From NCBI GenBank assembly GCA_023382535.1, contig JAHDWA010000005.1, positions 1-64,000 on the forward strand: a DNA stretch of 64,000 nt. Reading direction: 5' to 3'. This stretch comes from Anaerolineae bacterium. Its GTDB lineage: Bacteria; Chloroflexota; Anaerolineae; 4572-78; J111. Positions 35,072-45,216 of this stretch are shown piece after piece. The notes beneath the pieces are model-generated. The model was not told where the DNA came from. It saw only the letters and a program-made list of their open reading frames with translations, and made no database searches. The translations under genes were made by a program, and so were the position numbers. How positions within the stretch are numbered: the first letter of the stretch is position 1; the number at the start of each line of letters is the position of its first letter.

Positions 35072-36562
35072 ATGGATTATGCTGCTGAAGCCTGGCGGGT
35101 TTGGTCGGTGCTGTCGTGGTGGCTCAGCATTGTGGCGCTGGTGTATGGCGTGACGGTGGTCACCTTTATGGTGCTGGAAAATCGCAGTCCGCAACTGACT
35201 TTTGCCTGGCTGCTGCTCTTTTTTGGACTTCCGGTGCTGGGGGTCATTATTTACCTGATGTTTGGCCGGGATCACTGGGCCTTTAGCCGCGAAAATAAGC
35301 TGCTCCGGCAGGAACTGCGCCATATCGTTAAATCCAATGATCACCTGGCTCAGTGGGCCGCCGAGCAGAAGGCCGAGATCGAGAGGCTGAAACAGATCGG
35401 CCCTCCGGTTTACAGCCGGGTGCTGGACCTGCTGCGCCGCAATACTGCTACCTCCTTTTTTCCGTGCAACAGCCTGGAGATTTTACAAAATGGCTGTGAG
35501 AAATTCCCGCGCCTGATCGAAGACATGCGGGCGGCCCAACACTCGATCCACCTGGAGTATTATGAGTGGGGTTCCGACAGCATGATGGATGGCATCAACG
35601 AGCTTCTTTTGCAGAAGGTCAAAGAGGGAGTTCAAGTACGGGTGATGTACGACCCCGTCGGCAGCATCTTTAGGCTTAAAGGGCGCGATGTCCGCAAGAT
35701 GAATGCGGGGGGTGTCAAAATGGTGCCCTACTCGCCGATGTACTACATCCATACCATTAGTTACCGCAATCACCGCAAAATTGCCGTGATTGATGGCTGC
35801 ATTGGCTATACCGGCGGCATGAACATGGCCGAGATGTATCTCAAGGGGCCAGGTAAAGGGAATTTCACCGGCTGGCGCGATACCCACCTGCGCTTCATGG
35901 GCCAGGCGGTCTGGGGTTTGCAGGCCAGCTTTATCATCCAGTGGTACAACACCACCCGCGAATTGCTGACCGACTCGGCTTACTTTCCACCTCTGCCCGA
36001 GACGCCGGGCTATTTGCCCCTGCAAATTGTCAACTCCGGCCCGGACTCCCAATGGAAGGCCATCCGGCAGTTGTATTTTGCCATGATCACCGCCGCGCAG
36101 CATCACGTTTACATCCAGTCACCCTTTTTTATTCTGGATGAAAGTTTGGCCGAGGCGCTCAGCGGGGCTGCCCGGGCGGGGATTGACGTCAAGATCATGC
36201 TGGCCCCCAATGGACCGGACGGTTACTTTGCCTACCGGGCCGGCTTTACCTACGCGGCCAATATGGCCGCAGCCGGGGTGCAGATATTTTACTACCAGGG
36301 CGATTATTTCCACGTTAAAACAATCAATATTGATTCGGTTCTGTGCTCCGTTGGTTCGGCGAATATGGATATCCGCAGTTTTACCATCAATTATGAGTTG
36401 AACCTGGTCATTTACGATGAAAAAACGGCCAAAAAATTGGCGGAGGATTTCGTCAAAGATTTGACCCACTGCCAGGAATTTAAGCTGAAAACCTACAAGC
36501 AGGGCAATATTTTGAGCCGGGTTCAAGACTCGGTCTTTCGGCTGGCTTCGCCGCTGTTGTAA
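35072..36562 (+). CDS. cls: Cardiolipin synthase (phospholipase D family)
   Basis: 496 residues: two N-terminal membrane helices, then two PLD domains. Catalytic motifs are HRKIAVID near residues 232-239 and HVKTINID near 413-420, both H-x-K-x4-D followed by a glycine/serine segment (GYTGG and GSANMD). It joins two phosphatidylglycerols to make cardiolipin and glycerol at the inner membrane. Length and two-helix start match bacterial Cls. Single gene, divergent from the helicase. Confidence 0.9.
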   Translation: MDYAAEAWRVWSVLSWWLSIVALVYGVTVVTFMVLENRSPQLTFAWLLLFFGLPVLGVIIYLMFGRDHWAFSRENKLLRQELRHIVKSNDHLAQWAAEQKAEIERLKQIGPPVYSRVLDLLRRNTATSFFPCNSLEILQNGCEKFPRLIEDMRAAQHSIHLEYYEWGSDSMMDGINELLLQKVKEGVQVRVMYDPVGSIFRLKGRDVRKMNAGGVKMVPYSPMYYIHTISYRNHRKIAVIDGCIGYTGGMNMAEMYLKGPGKGNFTGWRDTHLRFMGQAVWGLQASFIIQWYNTTRELLTDSAYFPPLPETPGYLPLQIVNSGPDSQWKAIRQLYFAMITAAQHHVYIQSPFFILDESLAEALSGAARAGIDVKIMLAPNGPDGYFAYRAGFTYAANMAAAGVQIFYYQGDYFHVKTINIDSVLCSVGSANMDIRSFTINYELNLVIYDEKTAKKLAEDFVKDLTHCQEFKLKTYKQGNILSRVQDSVFRLASPLL

Positions 36563-36734
36563 TACCACCCGGTTAGCAGCAATCCCCTAAAAATATAACA
36601 GAATCCATTGTTGCTGAATTGCAGAAATGGGATTAAACTAAGCGTAATCCTACCCTCCCCAATTTCATTCCTCAGGTGAGCATTAGTTCATTGCAACTCT
36701 GTGTTCCAAGACATATTTATATAAGGAGATAAAA

Positions 36735-36968
36735 ATGAATCTCAGTGCAGCTGATATTAACAATATAACCAACCAGTTGATCAAAGCGGTGGCCCAGCGA
36801 GCTGATTTAACTGAAGATCAATCTCGTAGAGCAATTGTAGCCGCTTTTGAGGTTCTCAAAGAACAATTGCCGGCCTCTGTGGCCAGCGACGTTGATACCT
36901 TTGTGAAGGGTGGCGGCGATGTAGATGGCGCGATCCAGTGGTTCTTTAATCTGGTTGGCAAAAAGTAG
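36735..36968 (+). CDS. Small protein of unknown function, 77 residues
   Basis: A short soluble protein with a clear AAGGAG ribosome site seven bases before ATG. The sequence is helical in character (NNITNQLIKAVAQRADLTEDQSRRAIVAAFEVLKE in pieces) and ends with a GGGDVDGAIQWFFNLVGKK tail of hydrophobic character. I do not recognise the family with certainty; the spacing of helices resembles small DUF-type helical proteins. It lies between cls and mscL. Confidence 0.7.
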   Translation: MNLSAADINNITNQLIKAVAQRADLTEDQSRRAIVAAFEVLKEQLPASVASDVDTFVKGGGDVDGAIQWFFNLVGKK

Positions 36969-37178
36969 TAACCGCAGCCCTCATCAATGCCTCGAATGAT
37001 GGCGGCTCTCACACTCAAGCGGACAGCTCACCTGAGCCGCGGTTCACTCTAAAAATCAGAATGGGGAACTCGTAAGAACTCTGGGGGCTGGTAAACCTGG
37101 GAGTTTGGACGAGTTCTTCTTTTTTGAATTTCTGGAAAGCATAGATCGTTACAAACAAGTCTTAACTGCGGGGGAGTC

Positions 37179-37571
37179 ATGTTAAAAGAATTTAGGGATT
37201 TTATCAATCGGGGGAATGTTCTTGATCTGGCGGTGGCGGTGATTATCGGCGCGGCCTTCACCGGCATCGTCAACTCGCTGGTGGAGGATATTATTACCCC
37301 TATCCTTGGCATCTTCCTGGGGGGTGTTAATTTTGCCGGTTTGTCTATTACCATTGGCGAGGCGGTCATTAATTACGGCAACTTTATCCAGGCCATTATC
37401 AATTTTTTAATTATCGCCTGGGTTATTTTCTTGATTGTACGCAGCATCAATCAATTACAGAAAAGATGGCAGCCCATCGAAGAAGTAACTCCGCCGCCTC
37501 CCGAACCTTCGGAGGAGGTAAAGCTCTTAACCCAAATTCGTGATCTGCTGAAAGAGCAAGTTAACGGCTGA
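37179..37571 (+). CDS. mscL: Large-conductance mechanosensitive channel MscL
   Basis: 130 residues, the usual length. N-terminal amphipathic helix LKEFRDFINRGNVLDLAVAVIIGAAF, pore helix region with the GAAFTGIV segment, an external loop, second membrane helix (AIINFLIIAWVIFLIVRSI) and a charged C-terminal helix (EEVKLLTQIRDLLKEQ). It opens under membrane tension to release solutes in osmotic downshock. A palindromic terminator follows. Confidence 0.95.
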   Translation: MLKEFRDFINRGNVLDLAVAVIIGAAFTGIVNSLVEDIITPILGIFLGGVNFAGLSITIGEAVINYGNFIQAIINFLIIAWVIFLIVRSINQLQKRWQPIEEVTPPPPEPSEEVKLLTQIRDLLKEQVNG

Positions 37572-37581
37572 ATTGCCTTTT

Positions 37582-37619
37582 AGTTCCTAAACTGCGCGTC
37601 GGTTTGGGAACTATATTTT
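37582..37619 (+). terminator. Palindromic terminator after mscL, CAAACT family
   Basis: AGTTCCTAAAC and GTTTGGGAACT pair across a nine-base loop (one mismatch), followed by ATATTTTTTT. The arms share the GTTTGGGAAC word with 27127-27157. Confidence 0.65.
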
Positions 37620-37652
37620 TTTAACATCAACCGCAGTAGAGGAGGAGGAAAA

Positions 37653-39179
37653 ATGAATTACCTTTTCTGGATTTTAGTCGGTATCATTATCGGCTGGGTC
37701 ATCGAGTGGGTCATTGATTGGCTCTTTTGGCGCAAGCCCGATGGCCGGACACAGGAAAAGTTAGCCGCTGCCGAAGCAGAGAACCAGCGTTTGCAGGCGC
37801 AGTTGGCCGGGAGTGAACAGAAGCCGGCTGGACTCGATCAGGCCAGCGAAATCTGCCAGGCCAAACTCACCTATGCCGAAACAACGGCGGAGCGCCTCCG
37901 GGTCGAACTTAACGCCGTCTCCAGCCAGGCGCCTCAGGAAGAGGATCTTTTCGAGCGGATCAAGGGGATCTGGTCCGGCTTCGCCGAGCGCCTCCACGAC
38001 GGGAGTATTTTTACCTTTGCCCAACTGGCAGAAACCAAGCCCGAACGGCTGCGGGAAATTGTTCAGCCGGAGGCGTGGCATGAAATCCAGCCGGATAGTT
38101 GGCCTGTTCAGGCCAGAGAGTTTGCCCGGGAAAAGGCCGAAGCTTCGGAACGCATCCTGGCCGAGCATCGCGAGCGGGAGCAGTTGCAGGAGCGCCTGGC
38201 CGCGTTGGAAGCTGACAACGGCCGCTTGCAGGCATTGGTTGCAGGCGGCGTAGGGACACCTCTTGCCTCAGTCGAAGCGCCGGCCCGGCAAGCCGACCTG
38301 ACCGACCTGGAGGCCACCCTTATCCACCGGCCTATTCGCCGTGACCCGCTGGTGGATATCGAGGGGATCGGGCCGGTTTATGCCCAGCGCCTTAACGAAG
38401 CCGGCATCTTATCCTTCCGCCAGTTGGCGGAGCAAACGCCGGAACGGCTGCGAGAAATCATCAAACCGGAATCATGGCAAAAAATTGATGCCGCCGATTG
38501 GATTGCCCAGGCCAAAGCCATGGCCGACCCCGACCCGCTGGAAGATATCGTGGGGATCGGGGAGAACTATGCCCGCCGGCTGAACAGAGCCGGTATCTAC
38601 ACATTTGCCCAGTTGGCCTCTCTCAGCCCGGAGCGGATTGAGCAGATTGCGGAGGTAGAAGAGCCGCAGATGATTGATGCCAGAAGCTGGGTTGCTCAGG
38701 CCAGGGGATTTGCCTTCAAAAAGACTCAGACTACCCGCGCTTTGGGCAGCCGGGCCGTGCCCCAGGATGAAGATCCGCTGGTGGATATTGATGGCATCGG
38801 GCCGGTTTATGCTGAACGGCTGAAACGAGCCGGAATCGTCTCGTTTTGGCAACTGGCGAGTATGACCCCGGAGCAGGTGCGGGAGATCATCGGCCCGGAA
38901 GAGTGGCAAAAAATTGACGCGGCCAGTTGGATTGCCCAGGCCAGAGCCATGGCCTCGCCGGACAAGCTGGAAGACATCACCGGTATTGGCGTCGTCTTTG
39001 CCCAGCGGTTAAACGAGGCCGGGATTTACACCTTCGCCCAACTGGCTGAACAAACGCCGGAGCGGCTGCGGGAAATTATAAAACCGGAATCGTGGCAGAA
39101 AATCGAGCCGGAGAAGTGGCTTGCCGAGGCCAGGGAATTTGCCGCCCAGAAGAGTGACCGCTCTGCCGCAGGAGCGTAA
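37653..39179 (+). CDS. Membrane-anchored protein with tandem helix-hairpin-helix repeats
   Basis: 508 residues. An N-terminal membrane helix (residues 3-25) is followed by a charged coiled region and one degenerate unit near residue 120 (FTFAQLAETKPERLREIV), a second coiled segment, then four repeats of about 60 residues with the pattern D-IxGIGxxYAxRLNxAGIxxFxQLAxxTPERLREII..WxxI.....AQA. The GIG hairpin is the non-specific nucleic-acid-binding helix-hairpin-helix; similar repeats occur as a Hhh_5 or DUF4332-like unit. Function is unknown; the repeats might bind DNA or serve as a spacer. The Ig-like/LysM gene follows by three bases. Confidence 0.82.
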   Translation: MNYLFWILVGIIIGWVIEWVIDWLFWRKPDGRTQEKLAAAEAENQRLQAQLAGSEQKPAGLDQASEICQAKLTYAETTAERLRVELNAVSSQAPQEEDLFERIKGIWSGFAERLHDGSIFTFAQLAETKPERLREIVQPEAWHEIQPDSWPVQAREFAREKAEASERILAEHREREQLQERLAALEADNGRLQALVAGGVGTPLASVEAPARQADLTDLEATLIHRPIRRDPLVDIEGIGPVYAQRLNEAGILSFRQLAEQTPERLREIIKPESWQKIDAADWIAQAKAMADPDPLEDIVGIGENYARRLNRAGIYTFAQLASLSPERIEQIAEVEEPQMIDARSWVAQARGFAFKKTQTTRALGSRAVPQDEDPLVDIDGIGPVYAERLKRAGIVSFWQLASMTPEQVREIIGPEEWQKIDAASWIAQARAMASPDKLEDITGIGVVFAQRLNEAGIYTFAQLAEQTPERLREIIKPESWQKIEPEKWLAEAREFAAQKSDRSAAGA

Positions 39180-39182
39180 TCC

Positions 39183-40790
39183 ATGAAGCAGTATCGTACG
39201 GTTAAAGAGATCAAAAAGTTTGATATTTTCAAGGGGATTACGCTCCTTATTCTGGTCATGCTGCTCCTTTTGACCTGGTTCTTGCTGCCGCCTGGGGAAA
39301 ATCCGCCGGCTGTGGCTCAGGCCACCAGCGAGCCAACAGTGACGACCGCCCCCCCTGCGACTCCGCCGCCAACGACGGCCCCACCGCCAACGGCGACGAC
39401 TGCCCCCACTGAGCCGCCGCCAACTGCAACGCCAGAACCAACGGCGACCACTGCCCCGGCGACGGTTGAAGCCACGGCTGAACCCGAAATTGCTGCGCCC
39501 GTGGTCAACCTTCCCGGCGGCGAAGTGACGCCGGGTCAGGTCGCTCTCACCGGCACGGGTGAGCCGGGATCAGAGATCGAGGTTGTGGTTGATGGGCAGG
39601 TGGTTGGGAAAACAACGGTTGGCGGTGATGGCACGTGGAGCTACACCGCCGATTTACCTGAGCCGGGTGACTATCAGATTAGCGTCCAAAGTGTGGATGC
39701 CGATGGCCAGGTGATCGCCGCCTCTGAACCGGCCGCTCTGGCCTTAACCGCGCCTCCTGCCACAGCACCAACCCTGGACCAGCCGAGTGGGGAGCTGACT
39801 GCCGGGCCAGTTACATTGACCGGCAGCGGGGAACCGGGTTCCCAGGTCGAGGTGGTGGTTGACGGCCAGGTTGTCGGTCAAGCAACCGTAGGGGACGACG
39901 GCACATGGAGCTTGGACGCAGAGCTAAGTCCGGCGGGCGATTACGAGATCACGGTGCAAAGCGTTGATGCCGATGGGCAAGTCTTGGCCGCCTCTGAGTC
40001 AGTTAACCTAACTGTGGCCGAGAAAGCTGTCCCGCCCACTCTCGATCTGCCCGACGGCGGTTTGACCGGCGGGCCGGTAACTCTAAGTGGGACCGGCGAG
40101 CCGGGGTCAGAGGTCGAGGTGGTGATTGATGGCCAGGTGGTCGGAAAGACGACGGTGGGCAGCGATGGCACGTGGAGCTACACCGCCGATTTGCCTGAGG
40201 CGGGTGACTATCAGATTAGCGTCCAAAGTGTTGACGCGGCCGGCAAAGTATTGGCTGCCTCTGAATCCACCGCTCTGACAGTAGTAGTTCCGCCAACGCT
40301 GGACCAACCGAGTGGGGAGTTAACCGCAGGGCTGGTTACATTGACCGGCAGCGGGGAACCGGGTTCCCAAATCGAGGTTGTGGTTGATGGTCAGGTCGTC
40401 GGAAATGCGACGGTAGGGGATGATGGCATGTGGCGTTTGGACGCGGAGCTAAGTCCGGCCGGTGATTATGAGGTCAGCGTGCAAACTGTTGATCCGGATG
40501 GGCAAGTTTTGGCCGCATCAGAGCCGACGAAATTGACGGTGGCTGCGGTCGAAGCTACAGCCGAGGCTCCGGCGCCGGCAGAGGAGGAGAAAGGTCAAGC
40601 CTATGTCGTCCAGGCCGACGACTGGTTGAGCAAACTGGCTCTCAAATTCTACAACGATATGATGGAGTACCCGGTCATTGTCGAGGCGACCAACGCCAAA
40701 GCCAAGGACGACAGCAGTTTTATGGTCATTACCAATCCTGACCTGATCGAAATTGGCCAAAAATTGTGGATTCCTGACGTTGCGCCGTAA
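39183..40790 (+). CDS. Membrane-anchored protein with four Ig-like repeats and a C-terminal LysM-like domain
   Basis: 535 residues. A Lys-rich start and one membrane helix (about 18-40) with no cleavage site predict an anchored, outward-facing protein. A Pro/Thr linker (about 45-105) leads to four bacterial Ig-like repeats (GxVxLTGxGEPGSxxEVVVDGQVVGxxTVGxDGxWS), each of about 90 residues. Repeats 1 and 3 are nearly identical, as are 2 and 4, also in DNA. The C-terminus (AYVVQADDWLSKLALKFY to IEIGQKLWIP) is a LysM-type peptidoglycan-binding domain. It may bridge membrane and wall. AGGAG lies eight bases before the ATG, and it follows the repeat protein by three bases. Confidence 0.82.
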   Translation: MKQYRTVKEIKKFDIFKGITLLILVMLLLLTWFLLPPGENPPAVAQATSEPTVTTAPPATPPPTTAPPPTATTAPTEPPPTATPEPTATTAPATVEATAEPEIAAPVVNLPGGEVTPGQVALTGTGEPGSEIEVVVDGQVVGKTTVGGDGTWSYTADLPEPGDYQISVQSVDADGQVIAASEPAALALTAPPATAPTLDQPSGELTAGPVTLTGSGEPGSQVEVVVDGQVVGQATVGDDGTWSLDAELSPAGDYEITVQSVDADGQVLAASESVNLTVAEKAVPPTLDLPDGGLTGGPVTLSGTGEPGSEVEVVIDGQVVGKTTVGSDGTWSYTADLPEAGDYQISVQSVDAAGKVLAASESTALTVVVPPTLDQPSGELTAGLVTLTGSGEPGSQIEVVVDGQVVGNATVGDDGMWRLDAELSPAGDYEVSVQTVDPDGQVLAASEPTKLTVAAVEATAEAPAPAEEEKGQAYVVQADDWLSKLALKFYNDMMEYPVIVEATNAKAKDDSSFMVITNPDLIEIGQKLWIPDVAP

Positions 40791-40839
40791 AGATATTGAG
40801 CGACCATAGAGATACACGGGGGTGCTTGATGCGTGATAC

Positions 40840-40876
40840 GTGATGCGTAAAAGGTCACGCATCACGCATCACTTTT
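40840..40876. terminator. Hairpin between convergent genes, GTGATGCGT/ACGCATCAC
   Basis: A nine-base stem with an eight-base loop; the right arm continues as repeated GCATCAC units ending CACTTTT. Left of it another TGATGCGTGATAC copy occurs. It can serve as a terminator for the Ig-like/LysM gene, and possibly for the opposite lipase gene. Confidence 0.5.
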
Positions 40877-40912
40877 ATCCATCAACGAGTCGAAGTGAAA
40901 TCAAGGTCGCTC

Positions 40913-41602
40913 TCAGACTTCCAGGCACCTAATATAATTGGCTGGCAGATGGCACAGGCCGGCGTCGGCGCTGACCTGGCTGGCTTTAAGATCCCCCAGA
41001 TGGTGCAGCTCACCCACGTGCTCATAATTAACGACCAGCGGAATATCGGGCGGAAGCGCGGGCACAAGGTCCACCCCGTTGACAATACGGTATGTTTGGG
41101 GAACGTGCTTATTGTAGAACTTGGCAAAGGTTTCATTTCCAACTTTAGGCGATCCAAAGGTATAGACGCTGACCACCTTATCGGGCAGATTGTACTTAAC
41201 ATCCAATGCGCATAGGGTCGCTAGTGCGCCGCCCAGGCTGTGGCCGGTGCAGATGATTTGCTTATGGGCTGTCTCTTTAGCCACCTTGAACATCGCTTCA
41301 CGAACCGAGTTATAGGCTTCAATAAAGCCGTGATGAACTTTGAGGGTTGTGTTGCCCTTTTCCCCGTAAGCAAAATCGGCCGGCAAAAATTTTAGATCAC
41401 GGATCCAATCGGCAATACCGGTTTCTTCGGAGCCGCGAAAAGCCAGGATAAGCGTGTTGCCAAAGGCTGTCCCAAAGATACCCTGGGTATCGGTCCCGGC
41501 GTTTTCAAAGCGGCCCAGTAATTGGAAATCTTTCATGTCAAAGCCCCGGCCATAGGCGGCATGGGCAATGCGGATACACAACATCGCTGTTTTTTTATCC
41601 AT
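40913..41602 (-). CDS. Lipase, class 3 family
   Basis: 229 residues with an alpha/beta hydrolase fold. The nucleophile motif GHSLGGALATL is near residue 118; further family marks are AFRGSE, VHHGFIEAY and FGSPKVGN. The catalytic aspartate would lie in VNGVDLVPALPP and the histidine near HVGELHHLG, so the triad is complete. No signal peptide, so a cytoplasmic lipase or esterase. It is convergent with the Ig-like/LysM gene. Confidence 0.88.
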   Translation of the reverse strand: MDKKTAMLCIRIAHAAYGRGFDMKDFQLLGRFENAGTDTQGIFGTAFGNTLILAFRGSEETGIADWIRDLKFLPADFAYGEKGNTTLKVHHGFIEAYNSVREAMFKVAKETAHKQIICTGHSLGGALATLCALDVKYNLPDKVVSVYTFGSPKVGNETFAKFYNKHVPQTYRIVNGVDLVPALPPDIPLVVNYEHVGELHHLGDLKASQVSADAGLCHLPANYIRCLEV

Positions 41603-41708
41603 ACTTCTCTCCCTGGATTCGCTTGATCGCTTAAGGTTGTTATAATCAGAAGGCCGGTCCTATTTTAATGCGATTTGGTTTGAAAGTAAACTATTTCAGG
41701 CTGGAATA

Positions 41709-44462
41709 ATGATGAGCAATTGGTACCAACTGCCCCTGGACGAGGTTTTGCAGCAGCTTAACACCGACTCAGCCAGGGGCCTGACCCAGGCCGAGGCCAG
41801 CCGCCGCCTGGAACAATACGGCCCCAATGCCCTGGTCGAGCAGGGCTTGAAAAGTCCCTGGCAAATCCTGTTGGAACAGTTGAGCAACGTGATGACAATT
41901 ATCCTCATCATCGCGGCCATTATCTCCTTCTTTTTGGGAGACTTGCTGGATGCGGGGGTGATCCTGGCTATTGTCGTGCTTAATGCGGTTCTGGGCTTTC
42001 GTCAGGAGTACAAGGCCGAGCAATCAATGGCCGCGCTGAAGCAGTTGGCCGTACCGGTGGTCAAGGTTCGCCGGGAGGGGCAGGTCCAGGAAATCTCTTC
42101 GCGTGAGCTGGTTCCCGGCGATGTGGTGCTGCTGGAAACGGGCAACAAAGTCCCCGCCGACGGCCGCCTGCTGGAAAGCGCCAATCTGCGCCTGGAAGAA
42201 GCCGCCCTGACCGGCGAGTCGGAAGCAGTGGAAAAAGATGCGGGAGCAGTGTACCAGACCGAAGAGAGCCTGGGCGACCGGCGCAACATGGTCTACATGG
42301 GTACGGCGGTCAGTTACGGGCACGGTCAGGCCGTTATTACCGCAACCGGAATGCAGACCGAATTGGGCCATATTGCCAATCTGATCCAAACCGTCGAACA
42401 AGAACCGACCCCCTTGCAGCAGCGCCTGAACCGGCTGGGAGTGGTCCTGGCGGGGGTAGCCCTGGTCATTGTCGGGGTGATTTTTGGGCTGGGCCTGCTG
42501 CGGGGCGAAGCGTTAAGCGAGGTCTTCTTGACCGCCGTCAGCCTGGCTGTAGCCGCCGTGCCCGAGGGCCTGGCGGCAGTAGTCACGGTAGCGCTGTCAA
42601 TGGGCGCACAGCGGATGCTGCAGCGAAATGCCCTCATCCGCAAGCTGCCGGCGGTGGAAACGCTTGGCTCGGTCACGGTCATCTGCTCCGACAAGACCGG
42701 CACGCTGACCCAGAACAAGATGACCGTGACTGTGCTTGACATTGCCAATCAGCGCATTGACCTGACCGAGAAGGCTGATGGAGTCGGCCTGGAGGTAAAG
42801 ATCAATGCGCAGGCTGCTGGCCCAGCCATCCAGCCGACGCTCGACCTGCTGCTGGTTGGCGGCGCGCTGTGCAACGATGCGGTGCTGCAAACTGATCCGC
42901 AGAAGCCCGGCGCCTACCGTGTCGTCGGTGACTCGACCGAGGGGGCGCTGCTGCTGGCCGCCGCCGAGTTTGGGCTGCTCAAAAGCGACCTGGATCGGAT
43001 CCTCCCCCGCGTGGCGGAGCTGCCTTTTGAGTCGGTGCGCAAGCGAATGACGACGGTCCATCGCCGTCCCGCATCTGATCAAGGTCTACCCGCCCGCCTG
43101 GCCGAGGTGTGGGCCAGGCGACCGCGCCCCGAAGCGGCCTATGTCGCCTTTACCAAGGGCGCGATTGACGGCTTATTGGGGATTGCCACCCAGGTCTGGG
43201 TGGAAGGCCGGCTGGAACCGCTGGATGAAACCTGGCGGCAGCGCGTGCTGGCAGCCCACGACCAGTTGGCCCAAAACGGCATGCGCGTCCTGGGGGTAGG
43301 TATGCGGCCGCTCGACGCCGTTCCAGCGGAACAGACTGCTGCTACCTTAGAGCACGACCTGATTTTGTTGGGCATGTTTGGCATGATTGACCCGCCCCGG
43401 CCCGAGGTCAAGCAGGCTATTGCCACCTGCCGCAGCGCCGGGATTCGCCCGGTAATGATTACCGGCGACCATCCCCTGACCGCTCGCTACATCGCCGGCG
43501 AACTGGGTATCAGCCAGGACGACCATTTTTTGACCGGCCAGGAATTGGACCGGCTCTCGCTGGAGCAACTGGCCGAGACTGCCAGGGATGTGTCGGTATT
43601 TGCCCGCGTGGCTCCGGAACACAAACTGAACCTGGTCGAGGTTTACCAAAAGCAGCAGCACATTGTCGCCATGACCGGCGACGGGGTCAATGATGCCCCG
43701 GCCCTGAAAAAGGCCGACATCGGCGTAGCTATGGGCATTACCGGCACCGACGTGGCCAAAGAGGCTGCTGATATGGTTCTGTTGGACGACAACTTTGCCA
43801 CCATTGTCGCCGCCGTGGAAGAAGGCCGGACCATTTTCGACAACATCCGCAAATTCATCGCCTACCTGTTGAGCTGCAATTCCAGCGAGCTGGGGGTGAT
43901 GCTGCTGGGGCCGCTGCTGGGCATGCCCCTGCCGCTGCTGCCGCTGCAAATTTTGTGGATGAACCTGGTCACCGATGGCCTCCCGGCCCTGGCCTTGAGT
44001 GTCGAACCAGCCGAGCGGAATATTATGCGCCGCCCGCCCCGTTCAACTACCGGCGGCATTTTCAGCGGAGGCATGGTCCGTACGATTATTGGCATGGGCT
44101 TGGTGATGACCCTGGTGGCGTTGGGCGTGGGCTATTTTTACTGGCGGGCCGAGCAGTCCTCCTGGCAAACGATGATCTTTACCACCCTGGTGATGTCGCA
44201 GGTTTTCTTTGCCCTGGCCGTCCGCTCTGAGCGCGACTCGCTCTTTGCGATTGGTCTAGGCTCAAATCGGGCCATGATCGGCGCGCTGCTTTCGACCTTT
44301 TTGCTGCAACTGGCCGTAATTTACGTTCCCTTCCTGCAGCCCGTTTTTGAGACTACCCCGTTATCCATCCGGGATTTGGCGCTGAGTTTGGGCCTGAGTA
44401 CCATTGTCTTGTGGGTGTCTGAAGTGGAGAAATTTATTAAGCGCCAACGTGAAGGGGGGTAG
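41709..44462 (+). CDS. Calcium-transporting P-type ATPase (P2A)
   Basis: 917 residues. The phosphorylation motif [10 protein letters not shown] has its aspartate near residue 328; TGES is in the actuator domain, and [12 protein letters not shown] in the hinge. Transport-site residues match SERCA-type pumps: PEGL in helix 4, NSSE in helix 5, and NLVTDGLPA in helix 6. Thus Ca2+ (or Ca2+/Mn2+) export is expected. The N-terminal domain has about 70 residues before helix 1. The rhomboid gene follows by three bases. Confidence 0.9.
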   Translation: MMSNWYQLPLDEVLQQLNTDSARGLTQAEASRRLEQYGPNALVEQGLKSPWQILLEQLSNVMTIILIIAAIISFFLGDLLDAGVILAIVVLNAVLGFRQEYKAEQSMAALKQLAVPVVKVRREGQVQEISSRELVPGDVVLLETGNKVPADGRLLESANLRLEEAALTGESEAVEKDAGAVYQTEESLGDRRNMVYMGTAVSYGHGQAVITATGMQTELGHIANLIQTVEQEPTPLQQRLNRLGVVLAGVALVIVGVIFGLGLLRGEALSEVFLTAVSLAVAAVPEGLAAVVTVALSMGAQRMLQRNALIRKLPAVETLGSVTVICSDKTGTLTQNKMTVTVLDIANQRIDLTEKADGVGLEVKINAQAAGPAIQPTLDLLLVGGALCNDAVLQTDPQKPGAYRVVGDSTEGALLLAAAEFGLLKSDLDRILPRVAELPFESVRKRMTTVHRRPASDQGLPARLAEVWARRPRPEAAYVAFTKGAIDGLLGIATQVWVEGRLEPLDETWRQRVLAAHDQLAQNGMRVLGVGMRPLDAVPAEQTAATLEHDLILLGMFGMIDPPRPEVKQAIATCRSAGIRPVMITGDHPLTARYIAGELGISQDDHFLTGQELDRLSLEQLAETARDVSVFARVAPEHKLNLVEVYQKQQHIVAMTGDGVNDAPALKKADIGVAMGITGTDVAKEAADMVLLDDNFATIVAAVEEGRTIFDNIRKFIAYLLSCNSSELGVMLLGPLLGMPLPLLPLQILWMNLVTDGLPALALSVEPAERNIMRRPPRSTTGGIFSGGMVRTIIGMGLVMTLVALGVGYFYWRAEQSSWQTMIFTTLVMSQVFFALAVRSERDSLFAIGLGSNRAMIGALLSTFLLQLAVIYVPFLQPVFETTPLSIRDLALSLGLSTIVLWVSEVEKFIKRQREGG

Positions 44463-44465
44463 TAG

Positions 44466-45188
44466 ATGTTACCGTTAAGCGATATGAACCCAACCCGCCG
44501 CTTTCCTATTTTCACCTACCTGCTGATCCTGATCAATGTCCTGGTTTTTGTATGGGAACTGAGCCTTTCACCCGCCGCTCTCGACGCTGCCCTGACTGAT
44601 CTCTCGGTCGTTCCGGCCAACGTTTCTCGGAATCTCCTTTCGCTGGAGACAATTTTGGATGTCGTGCGCAGCATGTTCTTCCACGCGGGCTGGGGGCATC
44701 TATTGAGCAACTTGCTCTACCTGTACCTCTTCGGCGATAATGTCGAAGATCGCTTGGGGCGGCTCTTGTACTTGGTGCTTTATTTTGCCAGCGGTTTTGC
44801 CGCCGCGTTCGCCCAAATCGCCATTGACCCAACCTCGCAGATTGTGTTGGTCGGCGCAAGTGGAGCCATTTCCGGGGTGTTGGGCAGTTATCTGGTCTTT
44901 TTCCCCGGTGTTCGGGTGCAGGGGATTGTCCCGTTGTTCTTCATCGGCATGTGGTCCGACTGGCCGGCCTGGTTGGTCATCGGCTTGTGGTTTGTGGTCC
45001 AACTGTTTAACGGCGTGGCTTCTTTGGGGGCCGCCTCCGCAGGAGGGGTAGCTTTTTTTGCCCATATCGGCGGGTTTGTCTTGGGCATGATCCTGACCTG
45101 GATCTTGATGCTCTTTGTGCCCCAGCCACCTCGTGACTACCGCCAGCAGGTGCTTTACGAGCGGGCCAGGCGTTATCCTTACTGGTGA
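44466..45188 (+). CDS. Rhomboid family intramembrane serine protease
   Basis: 240 residues with six membrane helices. The active-site serine is Ser132 in GASGAISG, and the catalytic histidine is His200 in AHIGGF. The HxxxN motif HLLSNL (residues about 80) and GWGH precede them. The enzyme cuts substrates within the membrane; no substrate is evident here. Start ATG 44466 lies just after GGGGGG. Confidence 0.92.
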   Translation: MLPLSDMNPTRRFPIFTYLLILINVLVFVWELSLSPAALDAALTDLSVVPANVSRNLLSLETILDVVRSMFFHAGWGHLLSNLLYLYLFGDNVEDRLGRLLYLVLYFASGFAAAFAQIAIDPTSQIVLVGASGAISGVLGSYLVFFPGVRVQGIVPLFFIGMWSDWPAWLVIGLWFVVQLFNGVASLGAASAGGVAFFAHIGGFVLGMILTWILMLFVPQPPRDYRQQVLYERARRYPYW

Positions 45189-45216
45189 TGGCAGAAATTC
45201 TGGAAAAAGGTTTTTG

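Noticed and set aside
39520..40540. Direct repeats of about 270 and 540 bases, at first sight like a repeat array.
   Set aside because: They are the coding repeats of the Ig-like protein and stay in frame; not a CRISPR or intergenic repeat.
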